DNA of 64,000 nucleotides from an uncultured Clostridia bacterium (GCA_944380395.1 CALWHM010000001.1:130999-194998); one strand, 5' to 3'; counted from the first letter of the stretch, positions 48,133 through 57,035 are shown. Notes: generated by a model from the letters alone, not told the origin. Program-made: numbers and translations.

Positions 48133-49181
48133 AGCTGCCCCCTGAAATAGTCCGCCGTCGTGCGGTATACGTACGCCTTTCCTATCCTCTCCAAAAGCAC
48201 TACGTCCAGCCCGCCTTTGCCGCTTTTTTTATCGTTCTTCACGGCGGCGATGACGCCGTCAATATCCGCGCTCGGGCGTTCGTTCAAAGAAAACGCTCTG
48301 CAAACCCCGCCTATGCGTTCCGCACAGCCAGCCGCAGTCTGCCCCTTACTTTCCGATATGCGCGTGATGTACTCCATTCCCATGGCTACCGCCGCGCCGT
48401 GCGACATCTCAAAGCCGCTCAGCTTTTCCAGCGCGTGCCCGTAAGTGTGACCGAAGTTGAGCAGTTTGCGCTCTCCGCTTTCGCGTTCGTCCTGCTCCAC
48501 AACGCGGCGCTTAATATCCACGCAGGTGTAAATTATATCGTCTATATGTTTGAAAAGTTGAGATTTGTCGCCGTTTATACCCTCTAAAAGTTCAAACAGC
48601 TTTTCGTCCTTTATGCAGCCGTACTTGATGACTTCCCCCATTCCGTCCGCGATAAAACCGTCGGGAAGAGTGGAGAGCGTGTCCGGGTCGATGAGCACAC
48701 AGGAGGGCTGATGGAAGGCGCCCACCAAATTCTTGCCTTCCGGCAAGTCCACGCCCACTTTGCCGCCCACGGAACTGTCCACCTGAGCCAAGAGCGACGT
48801 GGGGATCTGCACGAATTGCACGCCGCGCATATACGTTGCCGCCATAAAGCCGCCCAGATCGCCTATAACTCCGCCGCCCAAAGTGACGACTGCGTCAGAA
48901 CGGGTAAGTCCGAATTCCAGCGCCAGCGAATAGAGCATAGGCAGCGTGTTGAACGATTTGGTCTTTTCGCCGGCGGGCAGCGTGACGGACCTGACTTTGA
49001 GTCCCGCGCTTTCCAGAGAGCCCACCGCCCTGCCCAGATAGTGCGGAGCCACGTTTGAGTCCGTTATCACGAACGCTTTTCCGCCCTTGGGCGCGACAAA
49101 TTCCCCGACGCGGTCTGTCAAACCGCGCTCTATGCGAATGTCGTAACTCCGCTCCCCAAGTTCTACGCGCAGCGTTTTCAC
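48129..49181 (-). CDS. aroB: 3-dehydroquinate synthase
   Basis: AroB cyclises DAHP to 3-dehydroquinate with NAD+ and a divalent metal. GGGVIGDLGGFMAATYMRGV near residue 85, DSSVGGKVGVD near 130 and the metal His in NFGHTYGHALE near 245 identify it. The start is GTG 49181 with GGGAG upstream; it overlaps the aroF stop as GTGA. About 350 residues, normal. Confidence 0.95.
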   Translation of the reverse strand: MKTLRVELGERSYDIRIERGLTDRVGEFVAPKGGKAFVITDSNVAPHYLGRAVGSLESAGLKVRSVTLPAGEKTKSFNTLPMLYSLALEFGLTRSDAVVTLGGGVIGDLGGFMAATYMRGVQFVQIPTSLLAQVDSSVGGKVGVDLPEGKNLVGAFHQPSCVLIDPDTLSTLPDGFIADGMGEVIKYGCIKDEKLFELLEGINGDKSQLFKHIDDIIYTCVDIKRRVVEQDERESGERKLLNFGHTYGHALEKLSGFEMSHGAAVAMGMEYITRISESKGQTAAGCAERIGGVCRAFSLNERPSADIDGVIAAVKNDKKSGKGGLDVVLLERIGKAYVYRTTADYFRGQL

Positions 49182-50194
49182 TTTATCTCCCTGCCTACTA
49201 CGGGCGCTATGGTGCGCAGATCGCACACGACTTCATCGAATTGTTCGGGGCGTATGGACTGACTGCCGTCGCAAAGAGCGTGCTCGGGGTCGTTGTGCAC
49301 TTCTATGATAAGTCCGTCCGCACCCACGGCGACCGCCGCACGCGCGAGAGCCGGGACCATCCACGCCTTGCCCGTAGCATGGGAAGGATCCACGATTATG
49401 GGCAGGTGCGACACCCTTTTTACCGCAACTATGGCGGAAAGATCCAGCGTGTTGCGCGTGTATGTTTCAAACGTCCTTATGCCCCTTTCGCACAGGATTA
49501 CGTTGGGATTGCCGCCGGAAAGAATGTATTCCGCGGACATCAGCCACTCTTCTATGGTTGCGGAAAGTCCGCGCTTGAGCAAAATGGGCTTGTCTATCTT
49601 GCCCAGCTCTTTGAGCAGCTCAAAGTTCTGCATATTGCGCGCGCCTATCTGAATGACGTCCACGTCCTGCACGAATCTGTCTATATCATAGGGGGACATA
49701 AGCTCGGTTACAATGGGCAAGCCCGTTGCCGCCTTTGCCTCCTTCAAAAGTTCCAGACCCTCGTACTTCAAGCCTTGGAAAGAGTAAGGGGACGTGCGGG
49801 GCTTGAACGCGCCTCCGCGCAGCATTGTGGCGCCGCTCTTCTTAACTTCCTTGGCGATGGACACTATCTGCGCCTCGCTCTCCACGGAGCACGGTCCCGC
49901 TATCAGCGCCAGCTGTTTGCCGCCCACCGCCGTATTTCCCACTTTGACTATCGTGGGGTCGGGGTGGAATTTGCGGTTGGCTTTTTTGTAAGGTTCGGAA
50001 ACGCGCATAACGCGCTCAACGTTCTCATTGGCTTCCAGCACCTTCATATCCACATTGGAAGTATCGCCCACGATACCCAATATGGTGGCTTCACTGCCCA
50101 CGACTTTATTTACCTGCACGCCCATAGACGATATGGACTTGGAAAGCTCCTCAATCGCCTTTTCGGGTGCGTTTTGTTTGAATACGACTATCAT
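49178..50194 (-). CDS. aroF: DAHP synthase, type I beta with regulatory N-domain
   Basis: It condenses PEP and erythrose 4-phosphate, the entry to the shikimate pathway. Residues 1-70 form a ferredoxin-like regulatory domain (MIVVFKQNAPEKAIEELSKS), and the barrel follows with LIAGPCSVESEAQI near 97, KPRTSPYSFQGL near 135 and DPSHATGK near 260. In Thermotoga such N-domains give Tyr/Phe feedback. ATG 50194 has GAGAGG seven bases upstream. First gene of the complete aromatic operon. Confidence 0.95.
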   Translation of the reverse strand: MIVVFKQNAPEKAIEELSKSISSMGVQVNKVVGSEATILGIVGDTSNVDMKVLEANENVERVMRVSEPYKKANRKFHPDPTIVKVGNTAVGGKQLALIAGPCSVESEAQIVSIAKEVKKSGATMLRGGAFKPRTSPYSFQGLKYEGLELLKEAKAATGLPIVTELMSPYDIDRFVQDVDVIQIGARNMQNFELLKELGKIDKPILLKRGLSATIEEWLMSAEYILSGGNPNVILCERGIRTFETYTRNTLDLSAIVAVKRVSHLPIIVDPSHATGKAWMVPALARAAVAVGADGLIIEVHNDPEHALCDGSQSIRPEQFDEVVCDLRTIAPVVGREIK

Positions 50195-50227
50195 TTGTCT
50201 ACCTCTCAAAAAATATATAGTAATAAT

Positions 50228-50256
50228 AAGATACAACAAATTTTCATCATTTTCAA
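50228..50256 (-). promoter_or_regulatory. Candidate promoter of the aromatic operon
   Basis: TTGAAA, 17 bp, TATCTT about 35 bp before the aroF start. There is too little leader for a T-box or attenuator. Confidence 0.55.
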
Positions 50257-50280
50257 GCAGTTGCGACTATTTATTATAAA

Positions 50281-50304
50281 AAAATACGCGCAAGCGCGTT
50301 TTTT
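50281..50304 (-). terminator. Terminator after the MATE gene
   Basis: ACGCG-CTTG-CGCGT followed by T7 on the minus strand, between the MATE gene and aroF. Confidence 0.75.
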
Positions 50305-50337
50305 AACGCGGCGCGCGCCTTAGCATCAAGGAATTTT

Positions 50338-51795
50338 TCAATAATATTCGCCCGAAACCGTGACGTCCACCTTGTCCGCTTTGGTGATGATAAGGGCGGC
50401 GTTATAGCACGACTGCGGCTTGAACGGGCTTGCGGGCATCTTGCTTATCCTGCGCGCGTAGGTGTAGATTATGAAAATTATGCCCACGCACCCTGCCAGC
50501 ACCCACGAAGCGGGCACCGCCCAATACATACCTTCAAGTCCCCAAAACCTGTCGAACAGATAGGAAAACGCTACGCGCCCGGCTATGGACGAAACGGTTG
50601 TCATAAAGAAGCATTTCATCATACCCACGCCCTTGAAAAACGCCTGCGAAAGCAATATTATCCCCACAAACGCATAGCCGTATGTGGTTATCTCCAAAAA
50701 GCGTGCGCTCACCTCAACGACAAGCGCGCCCTCGCCCTCTCCCACAAAAGCCCGGGAGAGCGGCACGGATAAAAATACCCCCGCAAGCAGGAATATCACC
50801 GCGTTCACCGCGGCAAGCCAAATGCTGTCCTTAAAGCCGAGATTTATGCGCATTCTTTTGCCCGCGCCCCAATTTTGCGCATAGTAATTGGTAAGCGCGT
50901 TGGTGTAACCGCGCCACGGCGTTTGCATAAGCGCGTCCAGTCTGGTGGCGTTGTTCACGCCCGCCATTACGTCCGTGCCGTAAGTGTTCACAAGCCCCTG
51001 CACCGCCAGCCTTCCGGCATATACGACCACTTGCTGCAAGCCGACGGTCAAGCCGTAAGTCATACAAGTTGCGAATAAGCGCCTGTCAAATACCCACTCT
51101 TTTCTGCGTATATGCAATATTTCCACCCTCTTTTTCACATAGATGACGCACATAAACACGGAAAGCGCCTGAGCGGCGATGGTGGCGACGGCAGCACCCT
51201 CAATGCCAAGCGGCGTGTGCACGACCAAGATGATATCAAGAGCGGCGTTGAGCACGACTCCCGCACCCAAAAACACGAGCGGCGCCGCGGAGTTGCCCAC
51301 CGCGCGCATGGAAAACATATAGTAGTTGTATAAAAAGGTGAATACCCCGCCCGCAAATATTATTTTCAGGTAAGAGTTTGCCGGGGGTATGGCTTCGGCG
51401 GGAGTTCCCAGCCAAATAAGGAAGTGTTCGGAAAGTCCCACGCAAATGCCGCTCATAACAACGGTAAAAATACCGCCCGCTATCATACCCGTGGACAGCA
51501 CCCTTTTAAGGGTTGTCATATCCCCCCTGCCGAAGTATTGCGAAAGTATTACTCCCGTGCCCATCGCAAGACCCATAAGAAAGTTCATAACTATGGACAT
51601 TATGGGAGTGGCTACGCCTATTCCCGCCAAAGCTACGCTGCCCAGATTCTGCCCTATTATAATGCTGTCCACCGCATTGTAGAGCTGCTGCAAAAAGTCG
51701 GACAGCATAAAAGGCAGGGCAAACTTTGCTATCGTCGCAAAATGTCTGCCCTGCGTTAAGTCTGTGGTAGCGTGTTTACTTACCTTGTGCTGCAT
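50338..51795 (-). CDS. MATE family efflux transporter
   Basis: A 485-residue membrane protein with about twelve spans in two similar halves, typical of the MATE/NorM-DinF exporters that use Na+ or H+ gradients. FALPFMLSDFLQQLYNAVDSI at the start and MGVGTGVILSQYFG-like MGLAMGTGVILSQYFGRGD near 80 are family patterns. The substrate is unknown. It starts 4 bp after leuA with an AGGAG site, so it is probably read from the Leu T-box transcript and could export something linked to leucine synthesis (inference). Confidence 0.92.
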   Translation of the reverse strand: MQHKVSKHATTDLTQGRHFATIAKFALPFMLSDFLQQLYNAVDSIIIGQNLGSVALAGIGVATPIMSIVMNFLMGLAMGTGVILSQYFGRGDMTTLKRVLSTGMIAGGIFTVVMSGICVGLSEHFLIWLGTPAEAIPPANSYLKIIFAGGVFTFLYNYYMFSMRAVGNSAAPLVFLGAGVVLNAALDIILVVHTPLGIEGAAVATIAAQALSVFMCVIYVKKRVEILHIRRKEWVFDRRLFATCMTYGLTVGLQQVVVYAGRLAVQGLVNTYGTDVMAGVNNATRLDALMQTPWRGYTNALTNYYAQNWGAGKRMRINLGFKDSIWLAAVNAVIFLLAGVFLSVPLSRAFVGEGEGALVVEVSARFLEITTYGYAFVGIILLSQAFFKGVGMMKCFFMTTVSSIAGRVAFSYLFDRFWGLEGMYWAVPASWVLAGCVGIIFIIYTYARRISKMPASPFKPQSCYNAALIITKADKVDVTVSGEYY

Positions 51796-51799
51796 TCTC

Positions 51800-53464
51800 C
51801 TATTTCAGCATATTGTCCAAAGCGCTGACCAGTGCGTTTACGGAAGCCACGATTATGTCGCTGTGCACTCCCGCGCCCCAGATGAGCTTTTCTTCGCCCT
51901 CTTTCTGCAACGCGACGTAGGACACCGCAAGCGATTTGGACGTGCGGGTCAAAGCGTGCTCCTGATAGGTTTCTATGTGGTAATCAAAGGGAATAACGCC
52001 CTTTATCGCCTCATTCACCGCATTCAGGCGCCCGTTGCCGAAGCCTTCCAGCTGCTTTACTTCCCCGTTGTATTCCAGCGTGACGACGGCGTCTATATTG
52101 CCGTCCACCTGCTTATAGTGATGTTCGAGCACTTTGAGCGGTGAAGTGAGATTGACGTATTCTTTTTCGAATATCTCCTTCACTTCGTCCGGAAGCAGTT
52201 CCTTGTGGCTGTGATCGGACACGGATTTCACCTTATAGCCCAAATCTTCACGCATTTTAGCGGGTAGATTTATGCCGAAGCGCGTTTCAAGCAGATAGCC
52301 TATCCCGCCCTTGCCCGACTGGCTGTTTATGCGTATGACGTCGCCGTCGTACTGCCTGCCCACGTCCTTGGGGTCGATGGGCAGATACGGGACCGTCCAA
52401 CGGTCTTTTTCTTTCTCCTCGTGGTATTTCATACCTTTGGCGATGGCGTCCTGATGTGAGCCGGAGAACGCCGCAAACACCAGCGCGCCGCCGTACGGCT
52501 GACGGGGATCCACTTTCATATCCGTGAACCGTTCGTACTCCTCCACCAAGGCGGGCATATTCGTAAAGTCCAGCCCCGGATCCACGCCCTGGGAGAACAT
52601 ATTCAAAGCCAAAGTGACTATGTCCACGTTGCCCGTACGCTCGCCGTTGCCGAACAGCGTGCCTTCCACCCTGTCCGCGCCCGCAAGCAGAGCAAATTCC
52701 GCGTCCGCCACCGCGCAGCCGCGGTCGTTGTGCGGATGTGTGGAAACTATCACGTTTTCCCTGTAATGCATATTTTTGCACATATACTCCACTTGCTGAG
52801 CGTATACGTGAGGCATGCTCTCTTCCACCGTGACGGGCAGATTTATAATTACCTTTTTATCCGCCGTAGGCTTCCATATGTCCAGCACCGCATTGCATAT
52901 TTCCAACGCAAACTCCGGCTCCGTACCCGTAAAACTTTCGGGCGAATACTCGAAAGTGAAGTTGCCTTCCGTTTCCTCCGCCTCTTTCAAAAGCAGTTTG
53001 GCGCCCGTTACGGCTATATCTATTATCTGCGGCTTTTCCTTGCGAAACACCTGCTTGCGCTGAGCCACGGAAGTGGAATTATACAAGTGCACCACCGCAT
53101 GCTTTGCGCCCTTCAACGCCGCAAACGTCTTTTTTATTATATGCTCGCGCGATTGCGTAAGTACCTGTATCGTCACATCGTCGGGGATAAGGTCGCGTTC
53201 GATAAGCGCGCGGCAAAATTCGTATTCCGTCTCACTTGCGGCGGGAAAACCTATCTCTATTTCCTTAAATCCTATCTTACAAAGCAAGGAGAAGAACTCC
53301 AATTTCTGCTCTAAGCTCATCGGCACGATGAGCGCTTGGTTGCCGTCGCGCAAGTCCACGCTGCACCATATCGGCGCTTTGCTTACGCTGTCCTTCCTTG
53401 CCCAATCAAAGCAAGGCTCTGGCGGCAGAAAATACCTTTTACCGTATTTTTCCACGTTCTTCAT
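51800..53464 (-). CDS. leuA: 2-isopropylmalate synthase
   Basis: LeuA joins acetyl-CoA and 2-oxoisovalerate, the first committed step to leucine. The start (YFLPPEPCFDWARKD) and 554-residue length mark the long, yeast-like LeuA type rather than the E. coli type. The metal site CSVDLRDGNQALI is near 35, STHPHNDRGCAVADA near 240, and the C-terminal LeuA dimer/leucine-sensing domain runs from about 430. A GGAGGAGG site precedes the ATG. No other leu or ilv genes are in the window. Confidence 0.96.
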   Translation of the reverse strand: MKNVEKYGKRYFLPPEPCFDWARKDSVSKAPIWCSVDLRDGNQALIVPMSLEQKLEFFSLLCKIGFKEIEIGFPAASETEYEFCRALIERDLIPDDVTIQVLTQSREHIIKKTFAALKGAKHAVVHLYNSTSVAQRKQVFRKEKPQIIDIAVTGAKLLLKEAEETEGNFTFEYSPESFTGTEPEFALEICNAVLDIWKPTADKKVIINLPVTVEESMPHVYAQQVEYMCKNMHYRENVIVSTHPHNDRGCAVADAEFALLAGADRVEGTLFGNGERTGNVDIVTLALNMFSQGVDPGLDFTNMPALVEEYERFTDMKVDPRQPYGGALVFAAFSGSHQDAIAKGMKYHEEKEKDRWTVPYLPIDPKDVGRQYDGDVIRINSQSGKGGIGYLLETRFGINLPAKMREDLGYKVKSVSDHSHKELLPDEVKEIFEKEYVNLTSPLKVLEHHYKQVDGNIDAVVTLEYNGEVKQLEGFGNGRLNAVNEAIKGVIPFDYHIETYQEHALTRTSKSLAVSYVALQKEGEEKLIWGAGVHSDIIVASVNALVSALDNMLK

Positions 53465-53493
53465 ATCTTACCTCCTCCTTTAATTTGTTGTAT

Positions 53494-53742
53494 AAAAAAA
53501 CTTCCGCCCCAAGAGACGAAAGTTGACTTACCGTGGTACCACTCTTATTCACACCCACCCTAGCAATATGATTTGCTCAATGAATGCCTTTTGAGGATAT
53601 AACGCTCCCACCGTTGCAAACTCATCGCCTGCACGACTCCCGGGCGAGATTCCCGCATATCTTCGTCCGCCTTTCACCTTACGGCGGCTCTCTGCACCCG
53701 AATTTGCGGTACTGCTCCCGTTCGCAGTCTTTAACTATATTA
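53494..53742 (-). promoter_or_regulatory. T-box leader, tRNA-Leu type
   Basis: AGAGTGGTACCACGG at 53530-53545 (minus strand) is the T-box. The terminator pairs AACTTTCG (53517-53524) with CGGAAGTT (53499-53506), followed by T7. In stem I the context GGGAATCTCGCC reads CTC, a Leu codon, at the specifier position. Leucine shortage should allow read-through into leuA and the MATE gene. Confidence 0.92.
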
Positions 53743-53747
53743 TCAAT

Positions 53748-53776
53748 ATTATATTATAAGTGAAAACGCCTGTCAA
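53748..53776 (-). promoter_or_regulatory. Promoter of leuA T-box transcript
   Basis: TTGACA, 17 bp, TATAAT: full consensus. The -35 hexamer is part of a TGTCAAGT half-palindrome of the family that recurs at 53986-54461. Confidence 0.85.
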
Positions 53777-53872
53777 GTGTTTTTTTCATATGCGCGGATA
53801 CAATTGCCAAAGCCGGGAGCGGGAGCGCGTGGCGGCGGTGAGCCACCGGGAGCGTAGGACGCTCCACCCCTT

Positions 53873-54007
53873 AACCGCTTTGAAGGAGCGTGGGACGCTC
53901 CACCCCTTAACCACATTGAAGTAACGATAAAGTTTTGCAACCTTATATCTTCGCAAAGTCTTTGTTTGTACTCAAAAAATAGGCATGTCAAGTGGTACTT
54001 GACAAGA
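53873..54007. repeat. 135-bp direct repeat, copy 1
   Basis: AACCGCTTTGAAGGAGCGTG through the palindrome TGTCAAGTGGTACTTGACA, nearly identical to 54330-54464 with only a few mismatches. Just before it, a 36-bp tandem copy of the palindrome GGAGCGT-RGG-ACGCTCC and its flank starts at 53840. No coding potential. Confidence 0.85.
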
Positions 54008-54461
54008 GTATTAAATATAGTTTCGAGTATAATTACGATTTTCTAGTTGATCTTGTCAAATAGTAACTGACACGACTATTAAAGCAATTAGCAATATATA
54101 CCCGTGTCAAGTGATACTTGAGCAGCGAGCCGCTGGGCGGTGAGCCACCGCGGACTGATTATGCCTTGCAGTAACGAAAGCAGTCTTGCCGCTTTCCTTT
54201 TTCGCAATGTCATTATAGATAATGTTCACATCTTAGAGATTAAGATTGGTTTAGGTTTTAAAAATTTAAAATTTCAAGCCGAAATACCCATGTCAAGCGG
54301 TACTTGAGCAACGAGCCGGATGCACCCTGAACCGCTTTGAAGGAGCGTGGGGCGCTCCACCCCTTAACCCCATTGAAGTAACGATAAAGTTTTGCAACCT
54401 TATATCTTCGCAAAGTCTTTGTTTGTACTCAAAAAATAGGCATGTCAAGTGGTACTTGACA
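53986..54461. repeat. TGTCAAGT-NNN-ACTTGACA palindromes (5 copies)
   Basis: Perfect 8-3-8 copies TGTCAAGTGGTACTTGACA at 53986-54004 and 54443-54461, and degenerate copies starting at 54054, 54105 and 54291. The last two read into ACTTGAGCA followed by RCGAGCCG. A half copy lies at 53771 in the leuA promoter. Each perfect copy contains TTGACA on both strands. Confidence 0.8.
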
Positions 54462-54464
54462 AGA
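54330..54464. repeat. 135-bp direct repeat, copy 2
   Basis: Second copy of 53873-54007, 457 bp downstream, same orientation, few mismatches. Confidence 0.85.
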
Positions 54465-54551
54465 TTATTTTGATGTACCATTAGTTATAAAATTCCGGTA
54501 TATTTGAATTTTTGCCTAATAAGCAAGCGCTTCTGCCCCACTCGCATAGAA

Positions 54552-54942
54552 AAATATGTGCAGTGCACATATTTTTCCGCCCGCCGCTTGCCGATAATCT
54601 GTGATGTCCACTTAAGTGGACAAAGTCAAACAATCGAACACGCGCAAGTGTCCACTAAAGTGGACAAGTAATTAACCGGGTGTCCACAAAAGTGGACAAA
54701 ACCATAATAAGAGAACTCGTGCGGTGTCCACAAAAGTGGACAGGCATAACAAGCACGGCGCGCAAGTGTCCACAAAAGTGGACAGCTACCATATAATTAA
54801 ATATGTCTTTGTGCCCTGTCCGTCACGTTCAAGTAGTATAAGACTTAACGATTACTCGGCACAGGCGCAGAATATGTGCAGTGCACATATTCTTAAGCTT
54901 TTAATAATGTTCAGGACGCGGAATATGTGCAGTGCACATATT
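54552..54942. repeat. AATATGTGC-AGT-GCACATATT palindromes (3 copies)
   Basis: Copies with 9-10 bp arms around a 3-nt AGT centre at 54552-54574, 54871-54891 and 54922-54942. They bracket the TGTCCAC array. Confidence 0.8.
54605..54784. repeat. TGTCCAC-N4-GTGGACA palindrome array (5 copies)
   Basis: Five 18-bp palindromes start at 54605, 54649, 54681, 54725 and 54767. Arms are 7 bp and perfect in all five. The centre is TTAA, TAAA or AAAA. Spacing is 44, 32, 44 and 42 bp. The sequence between copies is not conserved. Confidence 0.9.
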
Positions 54943-55330
54943 TTTAAGGTTGCTTATATGTGCTTGCTTGCGCTTATTATATGCGGCGTCATCATCTTTT
55001 TTACGGACGATTGTTCTTTTCCTAACCGTTGGGTTTGCGGACGCTTCCCCTGCACAGCAGCGCAAAATTCCAGTATTATGGAATTTGCAGTGGCGCAATT
55101 TCTTAATAAAGCGAAGCAAAACCACGCTTTTGCGAGCGTTACCTATAAAACTTGCCGTGCAAGTTTTCCGAATGAGTGAGGCTAGCCGAACGAATGAGGC
55201 GGAAAAGGTTGAATTTTCGCGCTTAAGTATTATAAGACTTAAAGCTTACTCGGCGCGAAAAGAAGGGAAAACCGAGCCTCAAGCAAGCAGAGCTTGCGAA
55301 TGGCGGGGTTTTCCCTTAAAGCGTGGGCGC

Positions 55331-55387
55331 AAAGTGCCGTGTGAAGTTATCATTCACTTTGATTATAACTTTATCGCACGGCACTTT
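55331..55387. repeat. 57-nt compound hairpin
   Basis: AAAGTGCCGTG pairs with CACGGCACTTT at the ends, and AAGTTAT with ATAACTT inside. Another inverted pair, GGGAAAACC and GGTTTTCCC, lies just upstream at about 55266-55316. No T run, so not a simple terminator. The wider stretch 54943-55453 has no gene that I can support. Confidence 0.65.
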
Positions 55388-55453
55388 CAACCGGCGCCTA
55401 AGCGAAGCGCACGCGGTGCCCTCGCGGGCGGAAAAAGCGTGAGAAAAAACAAC

Positions 55454-55472
55454 GAGAGGCTTACCGCCTCTC
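55454..55472 (-). terminator. Terminator after spoIVA
   Basis: GAGAGGC-GGTAA-GCCTCTC followed by GTTGTTTTTT on the minus strand. Confidence 0.8.
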
Positions 55473-55498
55473 GGATATTTTTGAATTAGCTTTTTCGC

Positions 55499-56974
55499 TT
55501 AAAGCAGTATACACAGCACGCCGCCCTTCCCCTCATTCACAATCCTTCCCAAAGTTTTGCGGAGTTTGACGCGCGCGTCGCCGGGCATGGTGCGGAGTTT
55601 GTTTTCAAGACCTTCTTTGGCTAGCACGGAGAGCGTTTTGCCGAACATATTCGTGTCCCAGATGCCTTCGCCGTCCTCGCCGAAAGTGTCGAGCCAATTG
55701 CGAATGACTTCCTCACTGTCGCCTTCCCCGCCGAACATAGGCGATACTTCCGTTTCCACGTCCACGCGCATAATGTGCAGGCTGGGAGCGGTGGCTTTCA
55801 GACGGACGGAGTAGCGCCCGTTCTTTTTGACTACCTGCGGCTGCTGCAAGTCCAGATCGGACATATCGGGAGTGACCACTCCGTAACCGACGGTTTCCAC
55901 CTCTTCCAAGGCGGCGCTGAGTTTGTCGTACTCGCTTTTTGCAAAGGTGAGCCTGCGAATATAGTTGATAAGCGCGAAGTCGTCCGCGATGTCCACGCCG
56001 CATTTTTCTGAAAGGACGCGGTAGAAAAGTCCGTCCGCGGGAGTTAAGCTCACGGTGACGACGCCCGAGCCGAAGTCCACGGACGACGCGGACTGCTTTA
56101 TAAACTCGTTGTCGTCAAAGGCGGCGGTAAGACAAGTGACGTCGCCCATTTTGAGCGCGCAGGAGGCGGACGACTTGACTTTTTCAAGAATATTTGACAT
56201 TATCTCCGACTCGCGCGGCAGAGTGCACAGCCATTTGGGTATATCGTAATCCACCCTACGAATGGGAAATTGTTTAAGTATGCCGAGAAGGACGTCCGCA
56301 AAGTCCTCTTCCCCCATAACAGCGACGTTCTTTACGAGCACGGGGACGCCGTACTCGCTCTCCATTGCCGCTGCCGCCTGCCTGGCGTCCGTGTTTTCGG
56401 GATATTTGGTGTTTAAGATGACGGCAAACGGCTTGCCCAAGGCGCGCATTTCCTCTATCACGCGCTTTTCCGGAGCGCGGTAACTTTCCCTGCCTATGCC
56501 CGTTATACTGCCGTCCGTGGTGACTATCACGCCTATGGTGGAGTGGTCGCATATGACTTTTTGAGTGCCCAGCTCCGCCGCCTGTTCAAAGGTCATCTCC
56601 TCTTCGCTCCACGGCGTGGTCACAAGCCGCGTGCGCTCCCCTTCCGTATAGCCCATAGCCTCGTCCACGGGATATCCCACGCAGTCTATGAGCCGAACGT
56701 TCACGCCCGCGCCCTCCGAAAGTTCCACGCGCACGGACGATTCCGGCACGAATTTGGGCTGGGTGGTCATAATGGTCTTGCCGTCGCCCGACTGCGGAAG
56801 CTCGTCCGTGACGCGCATACGGCGGTTTTCATCTTCTATGCGCGGCAGTATGAGCGTTTGCATAAAGTTCTTTATAAAGGTGGACTTACCCGTGCGCACG
56901 GGTCCCACCACGCCGATATATACGTCGCCGCCCGTGCGAGCGGCAATGTCACGGTATAAGTCGAATTGTTCCAT
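55499..56974 (-). CDS. spoIVA: Stage IV sporulation protein A (SpoIVA)
   Basis: SpoIVA is the ATPase that polymerises on the forespore surface as the base of the spore coat. Walker A VGPVRTGKSTFIKNFM is near residue 23, the switch region with TTQPKFVPESSVRVEL near 70, and the central and C-terminal domains follow to 491 residues, the normal length. The conserved C-terminal end RIVNEGKGGVLCILL is present. GGAGG precedes the ATG. It is monocistronic with its own terminator and lies beside the largest gene-free block. Confidence 0.96.
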   Translation of the reverse strand: MEQFDLYRDIAARTGGDVYIGVVGPVRTGKSTFIKNFMQTLILPRIEDENRRMRVTDELPQSGDGKTIMTTQPKFVPESSVRVELSEGAGVNVRLIDCVGYPVDEAMGYTEGERTRLVTTPWSEEEMTFEQAAELGTQKVICDHSTIGVIVTTDGSITGIGRESYRAPEKRVIEEMRALGKPFAVILNTKYPENTDARQAAAAMESEYGVPVLVKNVAVMGEEDFADVLLGILKQFPIRRVDYDIPKWLCTLPRESEIMSNILEKVKSSASCALKMGDVTCLTAAFDDNEFIKQSASSVDFGSGVVTVSLTPADGLFYRVLSEKCGVDIADDFALINYIRRLTFAKSEYDKLSAALEEVETVGYGVVTPDMSDLDLQQPQVVKKNGRYSVRLKATAPSLHIMRVDVETEVSPMFGGEGDSEEVIRNWLDTFGEDGEGIWDTNMFGKTLSVLAKEGLENKLRTMPGDARVKLRKTLGRIVNEGKGGVLCILL

Positions 56975-57035
56975 AACGTAAGCAACCTCCGAATATTTGT
57001 CTAAAAAAATATATGAAGGCTGACCCGCGCAATAG

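Noticed and set aside
50195-50337. T-box or attenuator before aroF
   Set aside because: The space is too short and lacks a T-box sequence; the hairpin there belongs to the MATE gene.
54932-55489. 185-codon plus-strand frame
   Set aside because: It runs across inverted repeats and the spoIVA terminator, has no ribosome site and no recognisable domain; composition is that of the repeat block.
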